From positions 1 through 7,695 of the forward strand of contig JAFAFN010000009.1 in the NCBI GenBank assembly GCA_023423475.1: 7,695 bases of DNA, written 5' to 3'. The notes beneath the pieces are model-generated. The model saw only the letters and a list, made by a program, of their open reading frames with translations. It searched no databases and was not told the DNA's origin. The DNA is from Actinomycetes bacterium. Its GTDB lineage: Bacteria; Actinomycetota; Acidimicrobiia; Acidimicrobiales; Microtrichaceae. Numbering within the stretch: position 1 is the first letter of the stretch; each line of letters begins with the position of its first letter. Made by a program: the position numbers and the translations under genes. Shown here in pieces: positions 1-6,381 of this stretch.

Positions 1-660
1 GGTCTCGACGCCGCCGATCAGGCCACGCTTGCCGATGAACTGCCAGGCGACGTAGCCGATCACGAGTGCGATCGAGCCCCGGGTCAGCCAGACCTGGTAC
101 TTCGCGACGAAGTCGAGCACGTCCTCGATCTGGTCCTCGAAGACCATGCCGATGCCTCGCATGATGGCGATGCGTCCGATGGTGCCCACGAGGCTGAGCA
201 CGATGAACCGGCGGAAGGGGATGGCCGCGACACCGGCGAGCAGGCAGACCGGGTTGTTCGGCATGACGACGATCAGCACGTGGAGCAGGTTCTTGAACCC
301 GGTCCGGTCGCCCTCGAACTGGTCGAAGATCGGGTCCATTCCGGGGAAGATCTGGCGGGCCCAGTTGAGCGCCTTGTCCCGGTAGCTGTGGCCCAACCAC
401 CAGAACAACGGGTCGGGCAGCATCAGACGGATCGTCGCGATCACGAAGAACGGGACGATCTCGGTGTTGATCGAGGTGCCGAGCAGGTACTTGTTCGACG
501 AGTTGAGCGCGATGAGGCCCAGCGGGTTGTCCTCGAGCCAGTTGGCCCACACGACGTTGCCGATGTTGTTCGCCGCGATCAGCACGACGATGCAGGCACC
601 GACCGCGGGCAGCACCCAGCGCGGGTGGCTCCGGGGTGTCTCGATCGGCAGGTCGGTCAC
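1..660 (-). CDS. DedA/VTT-like (SNARE-associated) integral membrane protein, 3' end outside window
   Basis: The reading frame starts at GTG 660-658 and runs off the window edge after 220 codons with no stop, so the C-terminus is missing. A GGAGA Shine-Dalgarno (669-665) lies 4 nt before the GTG, which fixes the start. Visible features are a hydrophobic segment at about residues 15-37, another around 66-90, a stretch at 124-147 containing MPNNPVCLLAG (133-143), a segment at 152-170 with GTIGR (159-163), and a further membrane segment near the visible end. The pattern of a hydrophobic run with proline and LAG, then F-(x)n-GTxGR, resembles the VTT domain of DedA/TVP38 proteins. Members of that family are implicated in lipid scrambling or flux across membranes and in envelope homeostasis. 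The family call is from motif memory only, and the substrate is unknown. The gene is divergent from the acyl-CoA ligase, so the two could share an upstream region, but no shared function is evident. Confidence 0.72.
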   Translation of the reverse strand, partial: MTDLPIETPRSHPRWVLPAVGACIVVLIAANNIGNVVWANWLEDNPLGLIALNSSNKYLLGTSINTEIVPFFVIATIRLMLPDPLFWWLGHSYRDKALNWARQIFPGMDPIFDQFEGDRTGFKNLLHVLIVVMPNNPVCLLAGVAAIPFRRFIVLSLVGTIGRIAIMRGIGMVFEDQIEDVLDFVAKYQVWLTRGSIALVIGYVAWQFIGKRGLIGGVET

Positions 661-803
661 GCAATCTCCACGGTCGGCGGTCGGACTGGCGGTGGGTCGG
701 GCCTCGCGGCGCCGAGGGGCCGAATAGGCTCCGTCACGCTACAGGGCGAAGTGCGAGGCACCTCGACACCGACCCGACCGCATTCCGACTCCAGGGGGAA
801 CCG
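661..803. other. Divergent intergenic region
   Basis: This 143-bp gap separates two divergently transcribed starts and must hold promoters for both unless either is transcribed from further away. The minus-strand GGAGA ribosome site is at 669-665. Weak -10-like hexamers of TANNNT form are TAGGCT (725-730, plus strand) and TAGCGT (741-736, minus strand). Neither has a convincing -35 partner, so I do not call them as promoters. No strong dyad was seen. Confidence 0.5.
794..798 (+). promoter_or_regulatory. Ribosome binding site choosing the acyl-CoA ligase start
   Basis: A GGGGG run inside AGGGGGAA lies 5 nt before ATG 804. A second in-frame ATG at 816 is 17 nt from this site, too far for optimal initiation, so 804 is preferred. 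The open frame extends upstream to 636, but the upstream part overlaps the divergent intergenic region and has no comparable site. Confidence 0.75.
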
Positions 804-2426
804 ATGCAGGGCACCATGCAGGACCGTCCGCTCACGCTCACGCACTTCTTCGAGCGCGCCGAGCGGTACACACCGGGCAAGCAGATCATCACGGGGACCG
901 CGACCGGCGTCGATCGCACGACCTACGGAGACTGGGCGGCGCGCACCCGCCGTCTCGGTGGTGTGCTCGACCAGCTCGGGATCTCGGCGGACGGCCGGGT
1001 GGGCACCTTCGCCTGGAACACCGCCCGCCACCTCGAGCTGTACTTCGCCGCTCCCTGCAGCGGCCGGGTGCTGCACACGCTCAACATCCGGCTCTTCCCC
1101 GAGCAGGTCACCTACATCGTCAACCACGCCGAGGACGAGGTGATCTTCGTCGACCGGTCGTTGCTCGGCCTGCTGGCACCGCTGGTGCCGACCTTCGAGA
1201 CGGTCCGGCACTTCGTGGTGATGGAGGACGGCGCGCCGGCGACCGACGTCGAGGGGATCGAGCTGCTGGACTACGAGGAGCTGCTCGCCGCGGCGGACCC
1301 CGTCGAGTTCGTCGTCACCGACGAACGACGTGCCGCATCGATGTGCTACACGTCGGGCACGACCGGCAACCCGAAGGGCGTCGTCTACACCCACCGCAGC
1401 ACCTACCTGCACACCCTGGGTGTGCTGCAGGCCGACTCGGTCGGGATCTGCGAACGCGACACCGTCATGCCGGTGGTGCCGATGTTCCACGCGAACGCCT
1501 GGGGCCTGGCACACGCCGGTGTGGCGAGCGGCGCATCGCTCGTGCTGCCCGGACCGCGCATGACACCGCCGGCGCTGGCCGACCTGATCGTCGACGAGAA
1601 GGTCACCGTCGCTGCGGGTGTGCCGACCATCTGGATGGGCGTGCTGCCCGAGCTCGAAGGCCGCGACACCTCGGCGCTGCGCACCATCCCCTGTGGTGGT
1701 TCCGCCGTGCCCAAGGCGCTGTCCGAGGCCTACCGGGCGCAGACCGGCCTGCCGATCCTGCAGGCATGGGGCATGACCGAGACGAGCCCCGTCGCCTCGG
1801 TGGCGATCACCCGTTCGTGGCTCGAGGACCAGCCCGAGGATGCGCTGGCCGACCTGCGCGCGTCGCAGGGCCCCGCACTGCTCGGCGTCGAGCTGCGCAT
1901 CGCGGATCAGGAGACCGGCGAGGCGCTGCCGTGGGACGGCACCACCCGCGGCGAGCTCCAGGCCGCGGGCCCGTGGATCACCGGGAGCTACTACGACGAC
2001 GAGCGCTCGGCCGAGTCCTTCACCTCGGACGGCTGGCTGCGGACGGGCGACGTCGCGGTGATCACGCCCGACGGCTACGTGCAGATCGTGGACCGGACCA
2101 AGGACGTCGTGAAGTCGGGCGGGGAGTGGATCTCGTCGGTCGAGCTCGAGAACGAGATCATGGCGCACCCGCACGTCGCCGAGGCCGCGGTCATCGGTGT
2201 CCCGCACCCGAAGTGGGCCGAGCGTCCGCTCGCGTGCGTGGTGGTGAAGCCGGGGGAGTCGCTCGACAAGGCGGCGATCATCGAGTTCCTCGACGGTCGG
2301 GTCGCGACGTGGTGGCTGCCCGACGACGTCGTGTTCATCGACGAGGTCCCCAAGACCAGCGTCGGCAAGTTCTCCAAGAAGGACCTGCGCGACCAGTTCT
2401 CGGACCACGTCCTGCCCACCGCCTGA
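804..2426 (+). CDS. Fatty acyl-CoA synthetase (AMP-forming acyl-CoA ligase, AlkK/DmdB-like)
   Basis: This 540-aa protein is a complete member of the ANL adenylate-forming superfamily. It should activate a carboxylic acid with ATP to an acyl-adenylate and transfer it to CoA in the cytoplasm. The ATP-binding P-loop [11 protein letters not shown] is at residues 182-192. The substrate-side motif VPMFHANAW is at 225-233 and GMTETSP at 323-329. DGWLRTGD, with the ribose-binding Asp416, is at 409-416. The hinge and CoA region [15 protein letters not shown] is at 430-444, and the A10 motif KTSVGK places the catalytic lysine at 522. All core motifs are intact and the length matches the roughly 540-residue medium/long-chain FadD, AlkK and 3-methylthiopropionyl-CoA ligase (DmdB) group, whose members share the MFHxNAW motif. 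Chain length cannot be read from sequence. No beta-oxidation genes are adjacent. A 2-nt-loop dyad region follows 18 nt after the stop. Confidence 0.93.
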   Translation: MQGTMQDRPLTLTHFFERAERYTPGKQIITGTATGVDRTTYGDWAARTRRLGGVLDQLGISADGRVGTFAWNTARHLELYFAAPCSGRVLHTLNIRLFPEQVTYIVNHAEDEVIFVDRSLLGLLAPLVPTFETVRHFVVMEDGAPATDVEGIELLDYEELLAAADPVEFVVTDERRAASMCYTSGTTGNPKGVVYTHRSTYLHTLGVLQADSVGICERDTVMPVVPMFHANAWGLAHAGVASGASLVLPGPRMTPPALADLIVDEKVTVAAGVPTIWMGVLPELEGRDTSALRTIPCGGSAVPKALSEAYRAQTGLPILQAWGMTETSPVASVAITRSWLEDQPEDALADLRASQGPALLGVELRIADQETGEALPWDGTTRGELQAAGPWITGSYYDDERSAESFTSDGWLRTGDVAVITPDGYVQIVDRTKDVVKSGGEWISSVELENEIMAHPHVAEAAVIGVPHPKWAERPLACVVVKPGESLDKAAIIEFLDGRVATWWLPDDVVFIDEVPKTSVGKFSKKDLRDQFSDHVLPTA

Positions 2427-2444
2427 TCCGCCCAGAGGCGCGAC

Positions 2445-2461
2445 CCACCCCTAAGGGGTGG
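2445..2461 (+). repeat. Perfect 7-bp dyad between acyl-CoA ligase and beta-helix lipoprotein genes
   Basis: The arms CCACCCC and GGGGTGG pair perfectly around a TAA loop. No T-run follows, so it may be a weak terminator for the ligase, or a DNA-level regulatory dyad for the lipoprotein gene that starts 53 nt downstream. It is directly followed by GTACAAC and the palindrome CAACGTTG (2464-2471). A related, shorter dyad followed by GTAGCAA is found before the TetR gene at 7027, which favours a regulatory or promoter role over a simple terminator. Confidence 0.5.
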
Positions 2462-2501
2462 TACAACGTTGGTTCGCCGCGGCGTGGGGTCGCGGCGTCC
2501 T

Positions 2502-2508
2502 GAGGGGG
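2502..2508 (+). promoter_or_regulatory. Ribosome binding site of the beta-helix lipoprotein gene
   Basis: GAGGGGG ends 5 nt before ATG 2514. The frame is open further upstream to an ATG at 2469, but only the 2514 start has a Shine-Dalgarno and gives a lipoprotein signal peptide at the very N-terminus. Confidence 0.75.
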
Positions 2509-2513
2509 AATTC

Positions 2514-3770
2514 ATGAGAGCACACAAGGGCGCACTCCTTGGCGCGGCAGCGGTCGTTGCGGTCGTACTGGGCGCATGCGGGCCACCGCCCACCACGACG
2601 CCACCGGAGCAGGGCAGGTTCGTCTCGCCGTCGGGAGTCGACGTCGGTGACTGCGCCACGTCGGCGTCGGCGTGCCTGACGATCGGATACGCCGTCAGCC
2701 AGGCGCTCGCCGGCGAGACGGTGCACGTCGCCGCCGGCACGTACGACGAGTTGGTCGAGGTGACCAAGCCGCTCGTGTTCGAAGGTGCCAACGCCGGCAC
2801 GAGCGCTGGTGTCACGGCGGGCACCCGTGGTGCCGAGAGCGTCGTCAAGGGGTTCCGTACACCGGGTGAGCCGCATCCGGTCGCATCGGGAGCGAACAGC
2901 GTCACCGTCGACGGCTTCACCATCGACCCCCAGGGCGACGCAGCGCTCATCGCCGCGCCGACGCACCACCTCGTGGCACTGTTCGGAGGTGCCGAGGTGT
3001 CGGTGATGAACAACGTCTTCGTCGGCGGCGACTGGGTCTCGGACTGCGGTTCCACCTGCACGACCATGACCGATGCCGCCGTGATGGTGATGTCGGGAAC
3101 CTACGAGGTGACGGACAACTCGTTCGCCAACTTCCGTGCGCCGATCGACGTGACGCAGTTCGACGCTGCGCATCCGGTGGTGTCGGGCACGATCTCCGGC
3201 AACGTCATCACCCACGTCACCAACCGCGCGATCTGGGTCAACGAGTACCTCGGGGGTCCGTTCCCCGGCACGATCACGATCTCGAACAACCGCCTCGACG
3301 CGACCGGCTGGGACTCACCCTCGTGGTCGCCCGCGGGCATCGTGATGACCTCCGGCGGCAACACGGTCTCGGGCAACTCGTTCACCGGGTTCGGGTCCGG
3401 CGTGTTCCTCCAGGTGTGTGACGGCACGAACGTGGCGTCCGCATCCAATTCGTTCACCGGCAACTCGTTCGTGGACAACCGCTCGGGCATCCAGTTCCTC
3501 GTCGCCGGCGCGTGCGGCTCGACGACGGTCGAGGCGACGATCTCGGGCAACCAGTTCGACGGTGGTCCGTGGAGCGGCGCCGGGCTCGTCGACGTTCCCA
3601 AGATCGGTGTGCGCTGGAACGGGGCGACCCGCCCCAACGACCTCGACGCCACGTGCAACTGGTGGGGCTCGGCCGACGGTGCCGGTGCACCCGGCGCGAG
3701 CACGGTGACCGCGGGTGTCGAGACCTCGCCGTGGAACACCAGCCCGACGGGACCCTGCGACGGGGTCTGA
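2514..3770 (+). CDS. Secreted lipoprotein with right-handed parallel beta-helix (pectin-lyase-like) fold
   Basis: The 418-aa product begins with a lipoprotein signal peptide: basic MRAHK, a hydrophobic run, and the lipobox LGAC with the lipid-modified cysteine at residue 22. A proline/threonine linker (about 23-34) follows. Residues 35-79 match the usual entry of surface beta-helix proteins: FVSPSG, a C47/C54 pair, TIGYAV, an A-GETVHVAAGTY strand and turn. From about 120 to 375 there are imperfect coil repeats of the type NSF/NVF/NQF-x-G (for example SGNSFTGFGSG, TGNSFVDNRSG, SGNQFDGG), typical of stacked asparagine ladders. Near the C-terminus CNWWGSADG (381-389) is a motif often seen closing such helices; C381 may pair with C415. 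The protein is probably anchored outside the membrane. Similar folds serve as polysaccharide lyases or adhesins, but no lyase catalytic residues can be assigned, so function is open. It seems monocistronic, followed by a terminator. Confidence 0.85.
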   Translation: MRAHKGALLGAAAVVAVVLGACGPPPTTTPPEQGRFVSPSGVDVGDCATSASACLTIGYAVSQALAGETVHVAAGTYDELVEVTKPLVFEGANAGTSAGVTAGTRGAESVVKGFRTPGEPHPVASGANSVTVDGFTIDPQGDAALIAAPTHHLVALFGGAEVSVMNNVFVGGDWVSDCGSTCTTMTDAAVMVMSGTYEVTDNSFANFRAPIDVTQFDAAHPVVSGTISGNVITHVTNRAIWVNEYLGGPFPGTITISNNRLDATGWDSPSWSPAGIVMTSGGNTVSGNSFTGFGSGVFLQVCDGTNVASASNSFTGNSFVDNRSGIQFLVAGACGSTTVEATISGNQFDGGPWSGAGLVDVPKIGVRWNGATRPNDLDATCNWWGSADGAGAPGASTVTAGVETSPWNTSPTGPCDGV

Positions 3771-3776
3771 CAGCCA

Positions 3777-3795
3777 TCGACAGCCCAGCTGTCGA
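3777..3795 (+). terminator. Small hairpin just after the beta-helix gene
   Basis: TCGACAGC (3777-3784) and GCTGTCGA (3788-3795) form a perfect 8-bp stem with a CCA loop, 6 nt after the stop. No T-tract follows. It lies immediately before the stronger hairpin at 3805-3841 and may help termination or protect the 3' end of the message. Confidence 0.5.
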
Positions 3796-3804
3796 ACAGC
3801 GGTT

Positions 3805-3841
3805 GAGGAACGACCCGGCGGCGATCGCCGGGTCGTTCCTC
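3805..3841 (+). terminator. Strong Rho-independent-type terminator hairpin
   Basis: The arms at 3805-3820 and 3826-3841 are exact reverse complements, giving a 16-bp GC-rich stem with a 5-nt GCGAT loop. It starts 35 nt after the beta-helix stop codon. There is no clean T-run after it (TTCCTC ends the right arm), as is common for high-GC actinobacterial terminators. Confidence 0.82.
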
Positions 3842-3844
3842 GTC

Positions 3845-3895
3845 CCGGGCCGATCCGCACGCGGACCGGTCCAGGATCTGGGCCGGTCGGCCCGG
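3845..3895 (+). repeat. Longer-range inverted repeat upstream of the acidic lipoprotein gene
   Basis: CCGGGCCGA (3845-3853) and TCGGCCCGG (3887-3895) are perfect 9-bp reverse complements enclosing 33 nt. The enclosed part carries the 10-bp palindrome GGACCGGTCC (3863-3872) and a small TCCGC/GCGGA dyad (3854-3865). It could be a structured 5' leader or an operator zone for the gene at 3962. GC-rich sequence yields such matches by chance more often, so the functional meaning is uncertain. Confidence 0.4.
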
Positions 3896-3942
3896 TTGTG
3901 CACCGGTGAACCCCTCAACCGCATCGGCGGGGCGGGTCCACT

Positions 3943-3953
3943 GGGGGGAGGGG
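3943..3953 (+). promoter_or_regulatory. Ribosome binding site of the acidic lipoprotein gene
   Basis: GGGGGGAGGGG ends 8 nt before ATG 3962. The frame is open far upstream, through the terminator hairpin and into the end of the beta-helix gene, but this purine-rich site and the N-terminal signal-like sequence mark 3962 as the real start. Confidence 0.75.
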
Positions 3954-3961
3954 CCACGACG

Positions 3962-5503
3962 ATGCAGGTTCGATCGGTTCGACGGCGGTGGAGCGCGACG
4001 TTCGTCGGGTCCGCGGCAGTGCGGGCGCTCGCCGCTGGTTGCACGGGTGACGACGGTGTCGAGGTGATCGCCGACGACCGCGACCCCATGGACGTGCTGG
4101 CAGCGGCAGCGGAGTCGCTGCCGACGTCAGGTCGCATCCGCGCCGCGGTCGAGATGGACCTGGCGGGCTGGACCGACGTCGACGACACGGAAGCCGCCGA
4201 CGAGGAGGTCCCGTCGTCGTTCCGCAGCACGGTCGACATGGAGTTCAGCGGGGATCGCTCGCGGATGCGCACGTCGACCGGGTCCGACGTCGAGGGGGTG
4301 GGGCCCTACGAGAGCGAGGTGCTCCAGATCGGCGACACCGCGTACCTCTCCGCTGCCTCGCTGCTCGACTCCTTCGAGTCGGAGATGCCGGGTGAGAAAT
4401 CCGCGCCAGAGGATCTCGAACTGCGCGAGTCGGCACGCCGAGCTGTCGGGGATCGCGAATGGATCTCCTTCGGCGGAGATGAGGCCGCAAGTCTCGGGAT
4501 GATCTCCTTCCGGGGCGCAGGCGCAGGAGCCGAAGGAAAGGGGGACTGGCTGGATCCGGCGACCGTCTTCGAGGAGCTGACCGAGGTGGTCGAGCTCGAG
4601 CCCATCGTCGGCGACGGGACCCAGGTCCGTGTGTTCCGCGGGACCTACGACATCTTCTCGCAGTTGCCGGGCGACGTCATGGACGTCGACGTCTCGCCCG
4701 AGGACGCCGCGCGGCGGGAGCGCATCGATACGTACCGGCGGGAACGCGCCGGCACCGAGGTGGTCGTGCACATCGACGATCAGGGTCGCCTTCGCCGGAT
4801 CGAGACGGCCTCTCGCGACGAGGTCGAGGAGCAGTACCGCGACTGCATGCTCCTGTTCTCCATGGGTGAGCACTCGACGGTGATCGAGTACTCCGATCTC
4901 GGCGTCGACATCGCGATCGAGGCCCCCGACCCGGCGACGGTCGTCGACGTGGCGGAGATCGGCGAGCTCGGTGCGTACATGAGGTCGGGCACGTTCGAGG
5001 AGACCGAGGTCGACGACGTGTCGGGGGACGACATCGACGGCGGCACCGCCACCACGGTCGTCGGCGGGGACATGGAGAACTGGGCACACGACATGTACGG
5101 CACGATGCTGAGCGACGGCGCCGCGCTGATCGGCTTGGACCCCGCGACGATCCCGTCGATGACCGAGGCCGAGATCTTCGACGCGATGGATCGGCTCGAG
5201 GAGGCCTGCCAGTCGCAGTCGAAGACCCAGACCGCCCTCGGGCTGCACGATCGGATCGGCATGCTCGAGCTGATCCGCGCCGGCGTCGACATGCTGGGCC
5301 TCGAACCGCTGCAAGGTCTCGAGGCGACGACCGACCAGCAGTTCGCCGAGCTCATCGACAACTACGTCGCCGCCAACGGCGCACCCGTCGGCGCCGAGCC
5401 GGGGGAGTGGAGCCCCGAGGACTACGAAGATCCCGCGTTCTCCGAGGACGGCGAGTACGACGAGTTCGAGGGCTACGACGAGTTCGAGGGCTGCCCCGCC
5501 TGA
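3962..5503 (+). CDS. Putative lipoprotein, LppX/LprG-like N-terminal half with unassigned C-terminal domain
   Basis: The 513-aa product starts with MQVRSVRRRW and a short hydrophobic stretch ending in ALAAGC, giving a candidate lipid-modified cysteine at residue 27. The signal is imperfect: Arg21 interrupts the hydrophobic core and the -3 residue is Ala rather than Leu. Residues about 43-345 read as an antiparallel beta-rich domain: a starting helix (MDVLAAAAESL), IGDTAYL at 123-129, EWISFGG at 166-172, a DPATVFEEL helix from 198, then VVHIDDQGRLRRIE near 268-281 and a closing VIEYSDLGVDIAIEAP. This order resembles the LppX/LprAFG (LolA-like) fold of mycobacterial lipid-carrying lipoproteins. 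After an acidic, Gly/Thr-rich linker, residues 371-480 form a helical domain (MENWAHDMYGTML...) I do not recognise, containing C416. The tail is strongly acidic with YDEFEG twice. Lipid carriage is inference; secretion is more certain than function. Confidence 0.75.
   Translation: MQVRSVRRRWSATFVGSAAVRALAAGCTGDDGVEVIADDRDPMDVLAAAAESLPTSGRIRAAVEMDLAGWTDVDDTEAADEEVPSSFRSTVDMEFSGDRSRMRTSTGSDVEGVGPYESEVLQIGDTAYLSAASLLDSFESEMPGEKSAPEDLELRESARRAVGDREWISFGGDEAASLGMISFRGAGAGAEGKGDWLDPATVFEELTEVVELEPIVGDGTQVRVFRGTYDIFSQLPGDVMDVDVSPEDAARRERIDTYRRERAGTEVVVHIDDQGRLRRIETASRDEVEEQYRDCMLLFSMGEHSTVIEYSDLGVDIAIEAPDPATVVDVAEIGELGAYMRSGTFEETEVDDVSGDDIDGGTATTVVGGDMENWAHDMYGTMLSDGAALIGLDPATIPSMTEAEIFDAMDRLEEACQSQSKTQTALGLHDRIGMLELIRAGVDMLGLEPLQGLEATTDQQFAELIDNYVAANGAPVGAEPGEWSPEDYEDPAFSEDGEYDEFEGYDEFEGCPA
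5456..5491 (+). repeat. Exact 18-bp tandem duplication in the lipoprotein 3' end
   Basis: The unit at 5456-5473 is repeated without a mismatch at 5474-5491, encoding YDEFEG twice just before the last residues CPA. The perfect identity at nucleotide level, including third codon positions, suggests a recent slippage-type duplication that keeps the frame. Copy number may vary between strains. Confidence 0.9.
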
Positions 5504-5531
5504 GACCCGTCCCACCCGGCACGGGCGTCGC

Positions 5532-5562
5532 TTACCCCGTCGCCAGGACCCGGGCGTAGTGT
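5532..5562 (+). promoter_or_regulatory. Candidate leaderless promoter of the SURF1-TetR unit
   Basis: A TAGTGT hexamer (5557-5562) matches the actinobacterial -10 pattern TANNNT, with a weak -35-like TTACCC at 5532-5537 (19-nt spacer). Only 9 nt separate the hexamer from ATG 5572, and there is no Shine-Dalgarno in that gap. The transcript would therefore begin at or within a few bases of the start codon. Confidence 0.55.
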
Positions 5563-5571
5563 CGACCGCCG

Positions 5572-6381
5572 ATGTACTCGTTCCTGCGGCGGCCCATCTG
5601 GATCCTCAGTCACGTCCTGATCGCGGCGCTGATCTGCAGCCTCATCGGACTCGGCCTCTGGCAGCGTTCGCGCTACTACGAGGAGAAGGACAAGGCCGAA
5701 CGCCTCGAGGAGAAGGCTCGCGCCGAGGCGGTGCCGCTCGACGACGTGGTCGACATCGACGACGCGACCGCCGACGTCGCCGAGTCCGACCGCTACACCC
5801 GGGTGATCCTCGAAGGGACCTATGACGCCGCGGCCGAGGTCGCGATCCTGAACCGCTCCCAGGGCGGTGCCCCGGGCGCCTGGGTCCTGACCCCGCTCGT
5901 CCAGGCCGACGGCACCGCGGTGCCGGTCGTGCGCGGGTGGATCCCCTTCGACCCGTCGGCCGAGGCGCAGCCGCCGTTCGTGGGCTCGGAGCCGCCCGAG
6001 GGTCTGGTCACGGTCACCGGCAACCTGCAGCTCACCCAGGAGCGAGGCTCCTTCGGCGGAACCGACGCCGAGGACGGCACCCTGTCCTCGCTGGCCCGCG
6101 TCGACCTCGACCGGCTCGAGCAGCAGCTGCCCTACGAGCTCGAACCGGCGTGGGTGGTGCTGGACGCACAGGACCCAGCCCAGCCCGATGCCCTGCCCCA
6201 GCCGATCGAGATCGTCACCAGCGACTCCTCGCAGAACTTCTCCTACATGGTGCAGTGGTGGATCTTCGCCCTGATCGCCGCGGCGGGCTATCCGCTGGTG
6301 TTGCGGATGGTCGCCCGCAACAAGGCGAAGCAGGACCAGGTGCCGCTCGAACAGGCCGACTCGGTACCGTCACAGCTGTGA
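5572..6381 (+). CDS. SURF1-family cytochrome c oxidase assembly protein
   Basis: This 269-aa membrane protein has the SURF1 layout: one N-terminal transmembrane helix (about 9-29) ending in GLWQRSR (28-34 region, the family's LGxWQ signature), a large extracytoplasmic domain, and a second transmembrane helix near 229-245 followed by a basic tail (RMVARNK). Within the domain are GTYD, the NRSQGG-PGAWVLTPL block starting at residue 94, and RGWIP (121-125), all diagnostic of the family. SURF1 proteins assist haem insertion or assembly of haem-copper terminal oxidases. The residues between about 38 and 75 are unusually charged (EEKDKAERLEEKARAE) and may extend as a helix from the membrane. ATG 5572 is chosen because the signature starts at once and a leaderless promoter sits just ahead. 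The stop overlaps the GTG of the next gene, so both are probably co-transcribed. No oxidase subunit genes lie within the window. Confidence 0.88.
   Translation: MYSFLRRPIWILSHVLIAALICSLIGLGLWQRSRYYEEKDKAERLEEKARAEAVPLDDVVDIDDATADVAESDRYTRVILEGTYDAAAEVAILNRSQGGAPGAWVLTPLVQADGTAVPVVRGWIPFDPSAEAQPPFVGSEPPEGLVTVTGNLQLTQERGSFGGTDAEDGTLSSLARVDLDRLEQQLPYELEPAWVVLDAQDPAQPDALPQPIEIVTSDSSQNFSYMVQWWIFALIAAAGYPLVLRMVARNKAKQDQVPLEQADSVPSQL

Noticed and set aside
636..803. Upstream extension of the acyl-CoA ligase from ATG 636
   Set aside because: The extra residues are Arg/Gly-rich and unlike the family N-terminus, and the only good ribosome site is before 804.
280..1143. 287-codon plus-strand frame spanning the divergent gap
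   Set aside because: It overlaps the VTT-like gene, the intergenic gap and the ligase in the wrong frame, with low-complexity Arg/Ser/Thr-rich translation.
657..2408. 583-codon open frame on the minus strand opposite the acyl-CoA ligase
   Set aside because: It is antisense to a gene with all ANL motifs intact. Its translation is rich in Arg, Gly, Asp and His without any domain pattern, as expected for a shadow frame in high-GC DNA.
3371..3475. Repeated short DNA motif containing CAACTCGTTC within the beta-helix gene
   Set aside because: These short matches encode the recurrent NSF-x-G coil of the beta-helix and are explained by the protein repeat, not by a separate DNA element or CRISPR-like array.
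3512..3961. Upstream extension of the acidic lipoprotein frame
   Set aside because: It would run through the end of the beta-helix gene and the terminator hairpin, and would bury the signal peptide. ATG 3962 has a strong ribosome site.
4127..5515. 462-codon open frame on the minus strand opposite the acidic lipoprotein
   Set aside because: The plus-strand frame has a strong ribosome site, a signal-like N-terminus and domain-like structure. The minus frame has no recognisable motif and mirrors the acidic codons of the plus gene.
5504..5531. Possible terminator after the acidic lipoprotein (CCCGT/ACGGG, CCCG/CGGG)
   Set aside because: The stems are only 4-5 bp and have no T-run. In this GC content such matches are expected by chance.
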